A stretch of DNA of 64,000 nt from Lepeophtheirus salmonis (GCF_016086655.4 NC_052140.2:1612001-1676000), one strand, 5' to 3'; positions 23,266-34,876 are shown, counted from the first letter of the stretch. A program made the numbers and translations. The notes: generated from the sequence alone by a model not told the origin.

Positions 23266-24100
23266 CAATCCGGTATGTTTTTTTAGCTGGCCCGTTACTT
23301 TGTAATAATAGGTAGTCTAAAGAAGGAAATTTATTTTCCTTATCAGTTGTCATTATTATGTAATTCCTGAGTAGTGAACATTCTTTACTAAATAGATTCA
23401 ATTATATTCAAAAACCTGTTTGAACGCTCGTGTTTCCTCATAAAAGACGGAGAGTAACCCTGAAGATTTGGTGCAGAGTTATACTTGTAAGTCCTTGTTG
23501 GACTCAGAGTATAATCGGGGATCGACATTGGAGACATTCTTGCCAATGTCCTTGTTTATATATACTTTCCTTTTCATGGGCATTACCCTTTCTCTCCTCC
23601 ACACTTTGTTACCTTTATTGCATCACGCAACCCTTCCTCCAAATAGAAACAGAAAGAATCATTTGATAGTTAGTCAAATAAGTCAATCATACCAACTACT
23701 ATATATCTCTTAAGTACTTGGGACCATAGATAACTATCACCGTCACATTACTTCCTCACCATTTTCAAAATGAACTTTATATATATTTCTAATTATTAAA
23801 ATCAACACAGTATTTTATTCGATACAGAGTAGATTTTAATATTACTGTGTAATATTTTATTGAAAGTGTAGCTTTAAATTTTTTATATTTCTATATAATA
23901 GCCAAACTTTATTTATAGAAATAATAAAATGGACAATTTTTTATATTAAATAAACGATGAGGGATCCGCAAGAGATTGTATTCCTGTCCTTTTGGAAACG
24001 GAGCATAATTATAGCATAACTTATTACTTTTACTTATATATTCAAAAAAAATAATTCTGAAGTAGCCATGATGTATCAAGCGAGATGAGCGAATCGACAG
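23266..24100. other. Intergenic with family E fragment
   Basis: 23390-23560 matches family E ('cataaaagacggagagtaac', 'gtaagtccttgttggactca'). Two overlapping open frames at 23430-23713 fall over this repeat and are not credible genes. Confidence 0.5.
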
Positions 24101-24103
24101 CTG

Positions 24104-24134
24104 AACACAAAAATACAGCGGGTATTTTTGTGTT
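24104..24134. repeat. Perfect hairpin, 13-bp stem, 5-nt loop
   Basis: 'aacacaaaaatac' is followed by AGCGG and then its exact reverse complement 'gtatttttgtgtt'. Function unknown; it could be a palindromic transposon footprint. Confidence 0.7.
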
Positions 24135-24429
24135 AGGGAGGTAGCGCCGTGTCCAAAATATCCTTCAAATTTGTCAGGGTTACCATATTGCTTTTCGGTT
24201 GTTTTTTTAACATGCCCATTCTACACACGATTTTCATATTCGCTCTTTACATGGTAAATACAAGAAACGTATGCAGGTAAGAGGGGGGTTTGAAATTGCG
24301 AACATAAACTATCCTAAAGTCAGGATTCGTTTTTTAGACTGTCCATTATCTGAGGAAAAAGTTACAGCCTAATCTTTTAGAAATTGAATATTTAAAAAAA
24401 AAACAGCTTTAATAGAAAATAAATGTGGA

Positions 24430-24565
24430 GCCAGGGGCCCCTAACTTCATTATCATTAACACAGCTTGCCTGTTGGGTGATTGTAGAGAGAGGAAATGAA
24501 TTACTGTTATAAAGAGGAGAACCTTCTAGATTTACAAGTAAATCAATTTACACCAAAGAATGTTG
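24430..24565 (+). repeat. Repeat family H fragment
   Basis: Blocks such as 'cttgcctgttgggtgatt', 'ttataaagaggagaacctt' and 'ctagatttacaagta' match the order seen at 59340-59680 and more loosely at 28200-28470. Confidence 0.4.
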
Positions 24566-24722
24566 ATTATTTTATTTTCAGGTGTAAGTACAACAATGAT
24601 CTATTGTAAAATGAAAAAAAGAAATCACGTACGAATCGCTCAACGGTGTTGTTCTCACCGAAAATCCCATTGCTACTCATATCTTGTAGACAAATACTTT
24701 TTTATTCAAATTTTTGGATGTT

Positions 24723-24783
24723 GCCCCTTTTTCACATGATCGAACACTAAGTCGCCCCTTTCTCACATTATCGAACACTAAGA
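24723..24783 (+). repeat. Two-unit tandem repeat, 31 bp
   Basis: 'gccccttttt' + 'cacatgatcgaacactaag' is repeated immediately with two or three changes ('gcccctttctcacattatcg'). The third start GCCC at the end suggests a former third unit. Confidence 0.75.
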
Positions 24784-25053
24784 GCCCATGAATGAAACGC
24801 TTTTTATATGGCTTTTATTACAAAAAAAAAAATGAAACTTTATTATTGTTAAGAAAACAATTCCAATAGTAAGTTAGGTATTAATAGCTTGTGTTGCATA
24901 ATGATTTCAATTTATATTAATTAATTTTTATAATTATAATATTAATACTGTAAATGGTGCCTGAGTATTGTAATGGTGTGCAAATGAATAAAGTGCTTAT
25001 AATATGTACCTTACAAATCTATGATGCTTGTTATTAGCAGTACGTTTAGAAGT

Positions 25054-25097
25054 AATTAGTGTGTCTTGAGATAAATAAATATCAAGACACACTAATT
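25054..25097. repeat. Perfect hairpin, 16-bp stem, 12-nt loop
   Basis: 'aattagtgtgtcttga' and 'tcaagacacactaatt' are exact reverse complements separated by 12 nt. It lies 215-258 nt beyond the stop codon of gene 2 (on its 3' side), so it may be transcribed in the 3' UTR or mark a small element. Confidence 0.75.
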
Positions 25098-25311
25098 GTA
25101 AGAATTCTGTGCTTCTTAAAGATAAATAGTTAGTTATTACGAGCTTCCATTATATATATATGTTATAAGTAGAGTATATGAGAACAAAGAAATTGTATTA
25201 TTGGTATTACTTAAGAATATTTGAATCTAAAAAGACTTTAGGTATTTTTAAAAATATGTAAGATTTTTTTTTTTGGGGGGGGGATTTATATATATATTCA
25301 ACTTTTTAATT

Positions 25312-25769
25312 TTACATTGTGAATCTTTTAAGAGTAAGAAGAGCCATACTGCTACAAGTAAATAGAAGTAAAGCCCCTGAGACGGATTTCTCTGATGCAT
25401 CATTGCAGTTATTTTCATGACAATAACAGATGCTGAGCCCTGTTCCTGATACACATTTCAGCTTGAGGGCCTCCACTTTTGGAACACATGACCGATACGC
25501 ATTCCCACCCATAACTACCTTGGCGCAAGCAAATCCAGAAGAACTCTCTGCAGATGGCTCTGCACTCGTGTCAGAGCCATCTTCGCGTTTCTTTCGTTTC
25601 TTTTGATCTAATTTCAGGGTTTCCGAGAGGGAGTTTCCAATTTTCTGAAGTCCATTGATGCCGTCTTCGATCTTCTTTTTTACATTTTTTGTAATTTCTT
25701 CAATGTTTTTAAGGGCGGAGTCTTTACTGTTGTCACACTCACGTGAAATGAAGCTTCCATATTTAAGCA
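25312..25769 (-). CDS. Gene 2 coding exon 3
   Basis: Residues 56-207 (codon 56 split with exon 2). The acceptor reads TTTTACAACTAG on the minus strand. It holds Cys67 to Cys177, the basic insert and the C-terminal hydrophobic segment. Stop TAA at 25314-25312. The GTG at 25770-25768 could be misread as a start, but it overlaps the splice acceptor. Confidence 0.85.
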
Positions 25770-28700
25770 CTAGTTGTAAAAATAAAAAATAAATATTCTG
25801 TTAAATATGCAAATGGAACAAAAGTACACTAAGGGCATGAGTAAACTAAAAAAAATATATATTCGGCAAGGTGGAGTGACAGTATGTAGTTTGGGGATAC
25901 AAAATATATACATTGTTAAGGGTATTCTTTTATAATAATTTTTTTTCCCCACACACTTTACTGACACAAAAATATACACTGTATTTTGTTGTCAGCTGTC
26001 GATCTTTCTGCTTATTTCCCCCTAATAAATGTGTTCTGAACGTTGATTAATTAAATGAAAATTATGTTTTATTCGGCTGTGAACAGTTGATTCAAGTGAT
26101 TTAGGGCCCTTTTTCTGCTTCTTTTCATATGAAAGGTTGAGTGATACAACCAAAGGTTTAATTTTGAATTTACAAATAATAAATATATACAATAACAGAG
26201 AAATCCAGAGTGTTACTACCATACTTTAGTTTAATCAATACATAGATGTTCTATCTTCAGGAATGAAAAAATAATCATAAGAGCTTGAAAAAAAATAAAT
26301 ATATATATATATAACGTGATGAGTCAGGGAGTACTTTAGTATCTAGTACTTGTCATGACTGCACATAATTTAAACATATATTTTTACTCGCTAGATGGTT
26401 TTTAAGTTGAATCAATCTTACTTTTTAAGCCTTCATTAGTGAATGTCCATGGGTAAAAGGTTATCCAATAAATTAAATAAAAGTTACATTATTTAAGATT
26501 GGAATATTTTTATAAATTATTCCATCCATTTTGTAAGTTTGTAAAATCAATGAGAATCAAAAAAAAAAATACTTGTATGAGCTCAAGCTATTGCCAAAAA
26601 ATATATCCTTTCCTTAAAACAGAATTAGTTTGAGCTCTCAACAAAATAAAAATTGTTATTATCATAGTTAAAATATTAGAATTTTATTCTTATATTAATT
26701 TTATTATAGCATAAATGTATCTTTACACTCATTTTTTCAGGCTTAAAAAGGGTCTTTCTTGACTTTCGTTTTTTTTTACCGGCTTACTTTAACTTGTGAG
26801 AAAATAGGAAAAAAGAAACGCAAATTGCTGCTACTTCAACTTTTAGAAATATTGTGGGGGTTTCCTTGAAATACTCCAAAAGAAATCATTGCGACGTTGG
26901 GGGCCATTATAAGAATGAAGTTTTCTTTAAAGCTACTTAGGGCAGTGGTTAAGAATACTTTTATGTTAAAATGTGCAAAATTCATGTTTGAAATTTTCTA
27001 TTCCAAATATATTTCTTAATTTTCTGTCAAAAGAAACATTTTTGGATTATGTTCTTCCCAACATTTTGAGGGGAAGAAATAGAATATAAAATCAGGCGTC
27101 TAATATAGATACGTAATTTAAATTTTGTGAAGGTGCGAAAATGAGAAATAAGTATATTAGGGCGGTTTGTTTTTCAACTTTTTTTCGAATTTCGATTATG
27201 ACTAGTTCAAAAAAAGTTGTGGTATGGTAATAAAAAATACAAAATTTCATGGCACTTCAATGTCATCATGAGGTTGCACATCTTGTTCAAAGTTTGAAAG
27301 GAGACAAAAGTTATTCATTTCGTCAATAAAGATTAAAATCCAGCATTAATCATTATTTTGCAACAATTAATTATGATATACATTAGTCGTCTAAACTATA
27401 AAACAATATTAATTTAAAAAAATTATATGGAGTAAAAATAGAGAATAATATAAGACAATTGGAATCTTTCCTTTCTGAAAATGTAAAAAAAAAAAAAGTT
27501 GCGTGCTATACGCGGATTTTCAAATTTTCTGAACGATTTTCAATTTTTTTTTGTCCCATAGGAGAAATTTTCGAATAAAACTTTTTTAGCATTTTTTTTA
27601 CAAGTTAAAAGAATAACTATCAATATTATTTTATTGGAAATGACTGAAAATGTATTTTTTAGTATCTATATTTACTATATAAAGAGTTTTTGCCTTTTGT
27701 CATAATCTAATCGAGATGTGCGACCTTAGAGATGACCTAGTAGAACAAGGTAATTTTGCATAGGTATTTTTTATACAATATGACAACATTTCCGCATTAC
27801 CCGTAATGGAAGATGGGAAAAAGTTTAAAATCAAACCGCTCTAATGTTTATTGAGTAAAAATAAAAAAGAGCTTTCTCATATATGCGACAATGAAAATAA
27901 TATCATGAAATGAAAATAGACGCCTGCCCCATTAGTGTACATACATGTTCATTCTCATCTCATCTATTATCATAAATACATACAAGAAAATTGGATTAAG
28001 CTTACATAAATCTCTATTGATACTATAATCATTTTTAAAGAAAGGTGTCAATGAAGATATACTTAGGAGGTTTGACAGGTGACCTTCTTGCATTTGACGT
28101 CAAAATATCATCACTTGTGTTAGATCGGTCTAACACAAAGTGATGATAGTCGCCAGCATTTCGTAGAGTGCAAAGGAGAAGGTGGAAGCAAAACTGATTA
28201 ATTAAGGGCCTTGTTAAAATCAGCTGCCTGTTATATGTACGGACAATATTGTCAAATTATATTTAAATATATATATTATTATGCATTTACAACAACATTA
28301 GGAGGGAATCCATCATTCATTGAGAGAGAGAGAGAGATTTTAACAGCACAAGGATCTATTCAAGAATGAAAAAATACGAAATAGAGTAGAATCTATTCGC
28401 TTTTCCTTTTCTAATCTTAAAACTGTAATTATTTGCTACGTTTTCCCCATCCCTATTCATTTGTAGGCTAATGCCATAATATCTTTTAGAAGAGGAACGT
28501 TACCATAGGAGGGTTTGTGCGTGGAAGGACGCAAAATAGTACTCTCTACAAGGATATATCAGTTGACAAAAATGGGATGTTAGGTGGACAATTTGATGTT
28601 TGTTTGCAAAAAACAGCAGTTGTCGTGTATTTAGAATATTTAACAACCGAAAATAAGGGAATACTTCTCATTAAAAAAAGATAGTCATCCAAAACAATTT

Positions 28701-31700
28701 TCAATACAATTTGTAAGCTTTTAATCCCCATAAAGAAAAAATCATAGTAATAGCCCCTTCCTCTGTAGAGTATTAGGTTACTTCCCGAATTTTATTATTA
28801 CACAAGTAGGACTTACATATTCGAGTACATACTTAGTATTAAGTATTTCAATATAATACATTGTTTATTGAATTTCTCCCCTGGAAACGATCAATGAATG
28901 GATAGAAAAGTATACAGGTAATTTTAATGACTAAGTCGTGGGCCCTAAAGCAAAAGTAATTTTGTTACGCTTCTATAACGTAGATTTTACAGTGGATATG
29001 GAATATATTTATAATACGGAGAACAAATATTATGAGAGAATATTAATGTTAACTTTAAATATTATTTTTCGAGGGACTTTTGTTCTGATCTAATCAAGTA
29101 TAAGTTATATTTATGGTTCTTTAAAACAAAAACAATCTTATATACTCGGTAGAGCATGGATTTTAAACATTTTTTTATCCTAACCTCTCAAAATGTTATG
29201 GGCTCTTACTATGACCATATATAATCTTCACACCAAGTTTTATCAAAATCGATCTTTAATACGTTCCTTGCGATAGATTCAGACTCGTATATTCCTGTAC
29301 TGCGACTCATTGCTTTGCGCATATCTTCAATTAGCCTCAAGTTATCCTCGTAAAAGCTAGGGTATGGATTTTTTCTTCATTTTTTCAATAATATTACGCA
29401 ATAAAAAGTGAAGATTCATATCGCTAGGCTCATATATATGTAGGTTCACATTGCAGCAAAAAAATTCAATTTTTGAAACTAATAAAAAAATGTACTGTAA
29501 CCCACGTGTGATGCACATTGGTGACTAGTAAAACATAATTTAACCCACATTGTAGTGTTTTATCTTTTGCTGTAATCCTGCTAACTAACAAGCAAACAAA
29601 CAGCGACAAAAAAAAAATCCGTTGGCAAAGGTAACAAACATCAATGGGGGAAAAAATCCCGATTTTTTTTTACGTCATAAATTTAAACAGCGTAACATTT
29701 CATAAACATTTTTAAATCCATTATGGACTTTATATTCAAATTTCTGGGAGAATTTGAAATACTTAACAATCTTATGTTTACTAAAGTTTCAAATTTTATT
29801 TTGAACCTCAATTTGACCCTTTTATAAATAATCTATAATTATTTTTTTACAACATTTCACAAGCGTATTTTGCCGTGTTTCCAAAGGATTAATCTGAATA
29901 TTATATGTACAGAAATACTACTGAATTTCGGGGGAAATCATTCTAGCTTGCTTTTGAGCTGACGGGCCCCATTTAATACTATAATTCTGCAAAATGGTAA
30001 CAAACCGTTAAATTTTAATGCAGTAAGATTACCCGTATCTTTTTGTTACAAATAAAATCTTCTGATCAAAGCATTAAGCAGGAAAAAAGCTTTCTAATAC
30101 AAGATATCCTTGAAATGTGACAGTCCTATTAAATTAATATACATATATATCTATGAAAACATATATCGTACGTCAACAAAAAGAAACAATAACAAACTAT
30201 TTTTTACTATATATATATATACATACAGGCCTATGTTTCATATGCATATTTGAGTCAATTATATGCTTACTATTGAAGAATTTTAGCAATGGTTTAGAAC
30301 CTTTATTTGATTTAAGAGGCCTATATTGGGTCGGATGTTGTCTTTCAAAAGCATAAAATCTATCAATTTCTCATTTTTTTTTCTGCGACACACCCAAAGG
30401 GTAAATAAGAATACTGAAGAATATTCGTTGAAGGATACTCCATTTTCCTAGTGATCATTCTAGTTTGCTTTTGTGTTTTTAGGGAGGGGGCGGGGGGTGA
30501 GAATGACCGTGTATCGAACCTACGCACATTAAGTTCAATAGAATAATTTCTCCCGAGCGTGTTGTCCATTAAGTTACGTTGATCCATCAAATTTTAGTCA
30601 ACTATAAGCTTTGCATTCGAATTTGTGAGATTAGATAAGACACCCAAGAGTTTTAGACATAATTATAAAACTTTTATTTACACAGATATGGCCATTCAAA
30701 TCCATACATTATTATAATATGACAATGAATTTTGACAAGTTTAAGTGCAATTTGTGACACTCCCCCCAGAAGTTTAATAGTAATAATTTATTGATAGAAA
30801 TTGACGATAATACGAATGTAATTCACACTCATTTTTGAGAAAAATCCTTTTAGCTTATACTTCTTTTGAAAGGCTACACAGATAGAATACATAACAAGTC
30901 AAGGACAATTTTTAACTTCATATTTTTTTAAAGTCTAATTTACATAAATGAATGAGAGAAAAACAAATCCTTGAATTATTATGACTTGTAAATATTTATA
31001 TTATGCTTCTACTATTTTCATTTGGAAAGTCAAATTAAGAAGACATGTAAGTTTGGACAGGTAAGAGGGTGCTTAATATTTTCATTTCGCAAAAAAAAAA
31101 AAGGAAAAGAAGTGGAGTATATAATATTTTGTTGTTTCTGCACGCTTTTTTGCTTTATAAATAAAAAGTAGGAAAGTGGCACACTGCGTATAATTTATTA
31201 TAAATACAATATCTAAAACATTAAGCCTAACATGAAGAGGGGGAGAGAGAGAAAGAAAAATCGATTCACTCAACAAAAATCGTATTTGGTTATAGATATG
31301 TGTGTATATAACAATCTTCCGAGCAATAGTGGCAATTATGTTTTGATGGTTGATATGTGGGGTGTCAACATAAATACAATCTTAAACAAAAATCAAGAAA
31401 ATGAGTCAATCCCCATAAATTGCCAACTTTATACCTATACACATATGTAAAACTCAATATTTAATGGGCATTGTATTCGAATTTGTGGGACAAGTTAAGA
31501 TATCCTAAAATTTATCTATATTTGAGGAACCTTTATATGATTTAAGAGACTTATATTGCCCCTCATATACCCTTTTAACCATGAAGTCTACCAATTTTGC
31601 TTTCTTTATTTGTGTCGGATCTATTTTGGTTACTACTTTGAAGTGCAATTTCTGTCACACCCAAAGGGTTAATAGTAATAATTTGTACATGGAAATTGAC

Positions 31701-32574
31701 GAATATTTGACGAGGAGTAGAGCTGTTCTCTACTCTTAATTTTGAGAAATATCATTCATAATTGCTTTTGTGTTGACAGACCATCTAGTAACTAATACTG
31801 TTATTTATATCGCTCCATGAGTATAAAAATGTTATATCTGGTCAAATTTCAAAAATTAAGGGATTACTAATACTGCGTTCATAGCAAGGACCGCGCAAAA
31901 TTGGCCCATGGCTTTTTACCCTCCCCCCTCAAAAAATAATTAGGGAGCCTTCACTTTCAAGAACAGTGCATAGAGTCTGCTTGTCCTTAATAGTATATAA
32001 AAATATTATTTTCGTTATTACTTTTATTTTTATGGCTTTCATCCTTCAAATAAGCGAATCTTTTATTTACTATTTAAGAGTAAAAAATGTAGTGTTGTCT
32101 CTCTTGAACAATTTTGAAATGAACGTCCAGATAGGACATTTCTATTATTAGGCTATAATACACCATATTTTTTCAAGGAGAGGAATAGATATGGTGATAA
32201 AATCAAAGACCACTCTTCTATATTAATCAACCACACCTCAATTTACTTATATACTATAAGTCCCCGAGATGTCCAACTCTCCTCTCTCTCTATGACGTCA
32301 GTTATTACTTATTGAGCAATTATTACCTCCTTTATCCTTCATCATGCTTTTAATTTCATCTTGGTCCATAGTGATATCCGTAGGAAGAACCTCAGAGGCG
32401 TTTCCCTTCCCAACCAAACAGTAAATTCCATGACCTGCATTTTTAGAAAGGAGAAAAAATATATAAAATGTCGGGAAATAGAGCTTTTATAATAAGGAAA
32501 TAAAATGATGACTTACTCGATTTGATGGAGACGAGGGACACGAGGAAGAAGAGGATGGAGGTGGGCCTCATCAT
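25312..32574 (-). CDS. Gene 2: Ly6/uPAR-like secreted or anchored protein
   Basis: Three exons (32574-32517, 32434-32327, 25769-25312) give 624 nt, 207 residues. Both introns are GT-AG in phase 1. Residues 1-22 are a signal peptide (MMRPTSILFFLVSLVSIKSS). Cysteines lie at 25, 67, 137, 150, 161, 170, 172 and 177. The IYCLVG start and CYCHENNCN (170-178) end are the hallmarks of the Ly6/three-finger fold, which usually needs 8-10 cysteines in about 80 residues. N31-A-S is a glycosylation site. Between Cys67 and Cys137 sits an unusual 69-residue insert: a charged amphipathic stretch (72-110), then KKRKKRED (112-119), a possible furin-type cleavage site, then a Ser/Glu linker. Residues 185-202 are hydrophobic, followed by KRFTM: a GPI-anchor signal or a type I transmembrane helix. 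Partner unknown. Confidence 0.85.
25950..26222 (-). repeat. Repeat family L, copy in gene 2 intron 2
   Basis: 'cacaaaaatatacactgta', 'ttttgttgtcagct' and 'ttctgaacgttgatta' match 54590-54700 in order. No inverted ends identified. Confidence 0.45.
26225..26350 (-). repeat. Family E fragment
   Basis: 'tagatgttctatcttcagga' and 'gagtcagggagtactttagt' match a segment at 4760-4860. A short TA run is embedded. Confidence 0.45.
26351..27156. other. Gene 2 intron 2, unassigned part
   Basis: AT-rich, no element ends or exons recognised. Confidence 0.45.
27157..27844 (+). mobile_element. Inverted-repeat family F, copy 1 (688 bp)
   Basis: The left end is 'ttagggcggtttgtttttca' and the right end '..tcaaaccgctctaa', so the termini read TTAGRGCGGTTTG inward. 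Shared inner blocks with 33118-33761 include 'gctatacgcggat', 'ttttcaa..ttttttgaatttcg' and 'tttttgcatagg'-like. No coding region. Located in gene 2 intron 2. Confidence 0.7.
28107..28147. repeat. Strong hairpin, 18/19-nt arms, TCGG loop
   Basis: 'atcatcacttgtgttaga' then TCGG then 'tctaacacaaagtgatgat'. The arms pair fully apart from one extra A. The centre GTGTTAGATCGGTCTAACAC resembles a MITE family A end meeting its mirror image. A TGACGTCA octamer is 5 bp upstream. Confidence 0.7.
28200..28470 (+). repeat. Repeat family H, copy
   Basis: 'gagagagagattttaacagc' and a 'cttttccttttctaatctta' tract correspond to 59550-59650. A GA dinucleotide run starts the block. Confidence 0.45.
28471..29941. 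other. Gene 2 intron 2, unassigned part with repeat M
   Basis: 29150-29330 matches 47490-47600 ('tgaccatatataatctt' and flanking blocks), a low-copy repeat. The remainder holds nothing recognised. Confidence 0.4.
29942..30480 (-). mobile_element. R1 terminus and inverted R1 copy, interrupted
   Basis: 29942-29972 is a solo right-end piece ('tagcttgcttttgagctgac'). 30168-30480 is a larger inverted copy ending 'ctagtttgcttttgtgtttt', where a SINE abuts it. Open frame 30153-30356 lies within the repeat and is not a gene. Confidence 0.6.
30481..30597 (-). mobile_element. tRNA-derived SINE, copy 1
   Basis: Read on the minus strand, an A-box-like TAACTTAATGG (30576-30566) is followed about 50 nt later by a B-box-like GGTTCGATACA (30520-30510). 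This is the internal RNA polymerase III promoter of a tRNA gene, but the arms do not fold as a tRNA. A poly-G/C-rich stretch follows. Related copies lie at 43028-43115 and 63838-63925. It interrupts R1 sequence. Confidence 0.65.
30600..30875 (-). repeat. R1 element, inverted, degraded
   Basis: It contains 'gcattcgaatttgtgagatt', 'acacccaagagttttagaca' and 'agaaattgacgataatacga', in the order expected for an inverted R1 copy. The right end is eroded around 'cttttgaaaggctacac'. Confidence 0.55.
31362..31790 (-). mobile_element. R1 element, full inverted copy
   Basis: Both ends are recognisable: left 'ggtgtcaacataaatacaat', right 'attgcttttgtgttgacaga'. About 430 bp, the best-bounded R1 copy, and useful for deriving the family consensus. 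Confidence 0.75.
31791..32326. other. Gene 2 intron 2, 5' part
   Basis: No element recognised. An open frame at 31966-32151 (plus strand) is not supported. A TGACGTCA octamer at 32293-32300 lies 27 nt inside the intron from exon 2. Confidence 0.4.
32327..32434 (-). CDS. Gene 2 coding exon 2
   Basis: Residues 20-55, including the mature N-terminus with Cys25. Acceptor AAAAATGCAG, donor GGAG/GTAATA, flanked by an 82-nt intron on the 5' side. The ORF is too short to be noticed without the splice signals. Confidence 0.85.
32517..32574 (-). CDS. Gene 2 coding exon 1, signal peptide
   Basis: Starts ATGATG (either Met could be used), encodes the hydrophobic signal core and ends TCGA/GTAAGT, a consensus donor. 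Phase 1. Confidence 0.85.
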
Positions 32575-32691
32575 CGCGTTGATGTTGATGAAAGAGTCAA
32601 ACCTCGTATGGACTCGTTAAGAGGTTTTTTTTATTCGTTCTTCAAGAAAGGTGTGTGTGAGCTTAAGTTGGAGAAGGGACAGTGGATGGAC

Positions 32692-32697
32692 TATATA
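32692..32697 (-). promoter_or_regulatory. Candidate TATA box of gene 2
   Basis: TATATA on the minus strand lies about 118 nt upstream of the start codon, which would place transcription start near 32660 and give a 5' leader of roughly 90 nt with no ATG before 32574. The sequence between is unusually CT/CA-rich on the sense strand, as in many leaders. Confidence 0.45.
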
Positions 32698-33117
32698 CAT
32701 AAAATTATTCTTTGCGTGTTTGAATTTTTTCCTTTTCTTTTCTTTTTGCTGTCTCGTTTCTGTTTCTAATTCTTCTTCTCCACCCGTATATGTACAGTAC
32801 TTATAGAGTGGTACTCTGTACGTTCTTCTTCCTCCTTTTCCCCCCTCCCTTCTCGTCCTTTCAGCACCACCACCACCCCTCCCTTAATATTTATTTTATA
32901 AAATGGAGGCACGTCAAGGATTACGTACTACAACAACAACAACTACTACTACTACATGCCTTGTCCCTTTTCTTTATCCTGGAAATAAAAGCTGTATTTC
33001 TACTGCTATGAACTACATAATTTTATTATATTTTCAACCCTTCTTTGTTACGACTTTCTTGCGAAATAAAATAAAATATTATTGTCGTTGTACTATCATG
33101 TAGTAAATATATGTACT
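32698..33117. other. Upstream flank of gene 2 with microsatellites
   Basis: Pyrimidine-rich tract 32825-32885 and an ACA/ACT trinucleotide run at 32925-32956. The overlapping open frames here are microsatellite artefacts. Confidence 0.5.
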
Positions 33118-33761
33118 TTAGGGCGGTTTGTTTGTCAACTTTTTTTGAATTTCGAACACGGTCCTGGGGAAATGGATGCAAAATTTCATAGCAATAGAAT
33201 GTAAATTTAGAAAATAAATATTTATTTAGTCGATAAATATTGAAATAGAGAATTATTAGCTTCTTTTGCAATCAATCATTTTGATAGACATTTGTCTGAC
33301 CTAGAAAAAGTATTAGTAAAGTTTTTTTTCTAAAGTCATCCCCTACGGGGCAAAGGAGAGAATAATATTAGAATTTAAAGATCTCTCCTTTCTAAAAAAA
33401 AAAAAACATAAAATAAAAATGAGCGCTATACGCGGATCATCAAAATTTCTTTACTTATTATTCTCTATTTTCTCTCAATTCAGTTGGCTTTAGAAAGAAA
33501 CTTTACTAAAATGTTTTGTAGATTATACAAATGTATATGAAAATAGTTTTATCTAAAGTAACGACTCCCTCCTTTATTCTGATCTTAGTTGACTAAATGT
33601 TGAATTTTTAGACTTTTTCAAAATTCACCCAAGATATGCGATTTAAAAAAGATTTTGTAGGTCAATAAAATTTTGCATATGGTATTTCTTTACCAATTGA
33701 CAATCTTTCTTCACCATTTGTGTTCAAAATTTGATGAAAGGTGACTAACACAACGCCCTAA
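33118..33761 (+). mobile_element. Inverted-repeat family F, copy 2 (644 bp)
   Basis: Left 'ttagggcggtttgtttgtca', right 'acaacgccctaa'. It carries 'gctatacgcggatcatc' and other inner blocks of copy 1. The flanks ATGTAC and TGTACA may hold a target-site duplication. Confidence 0.7.
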
Positions 33762-34876
33762 TGTACATGCTATATTGTAACTAAGGATTTATTCAGTCCA
33801 TAACATTGATGATCAAGGATCATAAATCATTTGTCATATTATAAACATGACTCTTCATTAATTGAGTAAGTTAATGAATAGAGAAAGGGGGTCATGTCAT
33901 GCCTTGAAAGTCGATAGTACATATAATATCATGTCTGTCTATTGCGCAGTTATCTTTTACGATAGAGGATCCCTTCCTTAATGCTCCGGATGGATCAAAA
34001 TTGTATCTGTATTTCTTGGAATGAGGGAAGGGTCCATATATATATATATATAATATCTACATAATTCATAATGTAATATAGTTAAATACAGATCTATAAA
34101 TATATTTTTAAGCAACAATTTCTCAGGAATATAATTTATCATGCCTTAACTAATTATTGATATTTACGTTAAATTGACGATATAACTCTGTTTATGCATT
34201 AAATAAAGGCCCTTAGTAATGGGAGAAGGATGTATAATAGAGTGGGTTGATAATTAAAGCGTTATAAATGGATAATGGGGATATTGGGAGACTTTCCATG
34301 CCAAATTTCAAAACGTATGTTGATGATTCCCCAACTCAGTTGAAACTTTATTTATACATATTTTGTGGGTTTTTAAGAAATTATCGTCAGATATTTAATT
34401 CCTTGACTGCTATTTTTAATCTATAAAAGTAATCAAACCCTTATAAAAATAAGTTAATGGATCTTGTCTTAACGATAAAGTGATTTTGGTTAGTCATTCT
34501 CCCAAATGAAATCAATTATTTGAAAGAAATAGATATTTTAAAAGTGTACATTAGATCTGTTCAAATTTTAACTCTTGTTAAAAAAAACCTTTTAATATTT
34601 GACTTTTTTCCCTTCTCCAAGGTATATTGAAACTAAATATACCAGTCATTTGGATTTTGGACTGCGGCTATGCCTGCCACATGGGCCTTGAAAATTTATT
34701 TTTGGTGGCTCTAAAAAGAGGCAAAAAAATACGTGATTGTTTGTATTCTTTTGACTGTAGCTTCGCAATGGGTTATCGTATAGCGAAATGAAAGCCTAGT
34801 CCAAGAAGCGTGTTGAGTTTAAGTCCCAACTAAGGAGAAAAAATATATATAGATATGGCAAGGATTGTTACTTATC
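33762..34876. other. Intergenic, no gene seen
   Basis: AT-rich, with a TA run at 34036-34053. Nothing else recognised. Confidence 0.5.

Noticed and set aside
24723..24783. Candidate CRISPR-like repeat
   Set aside because: Only two adjacent units with no spacers; a plain tandem duplication.
25312..25770. Stand-alone 152-codon gene starting at 25770
   Set aside because: The apparent start is a GTG overlapping a splice acceptor; adding the two upstream exons supplies a signal peptide and the first cysteine in frame.
32790..33011. Open frames upstream of gene 2 with His and Thr runs
   Set aside because: They come from trinucleotide repeats and a pyrimidine tract.
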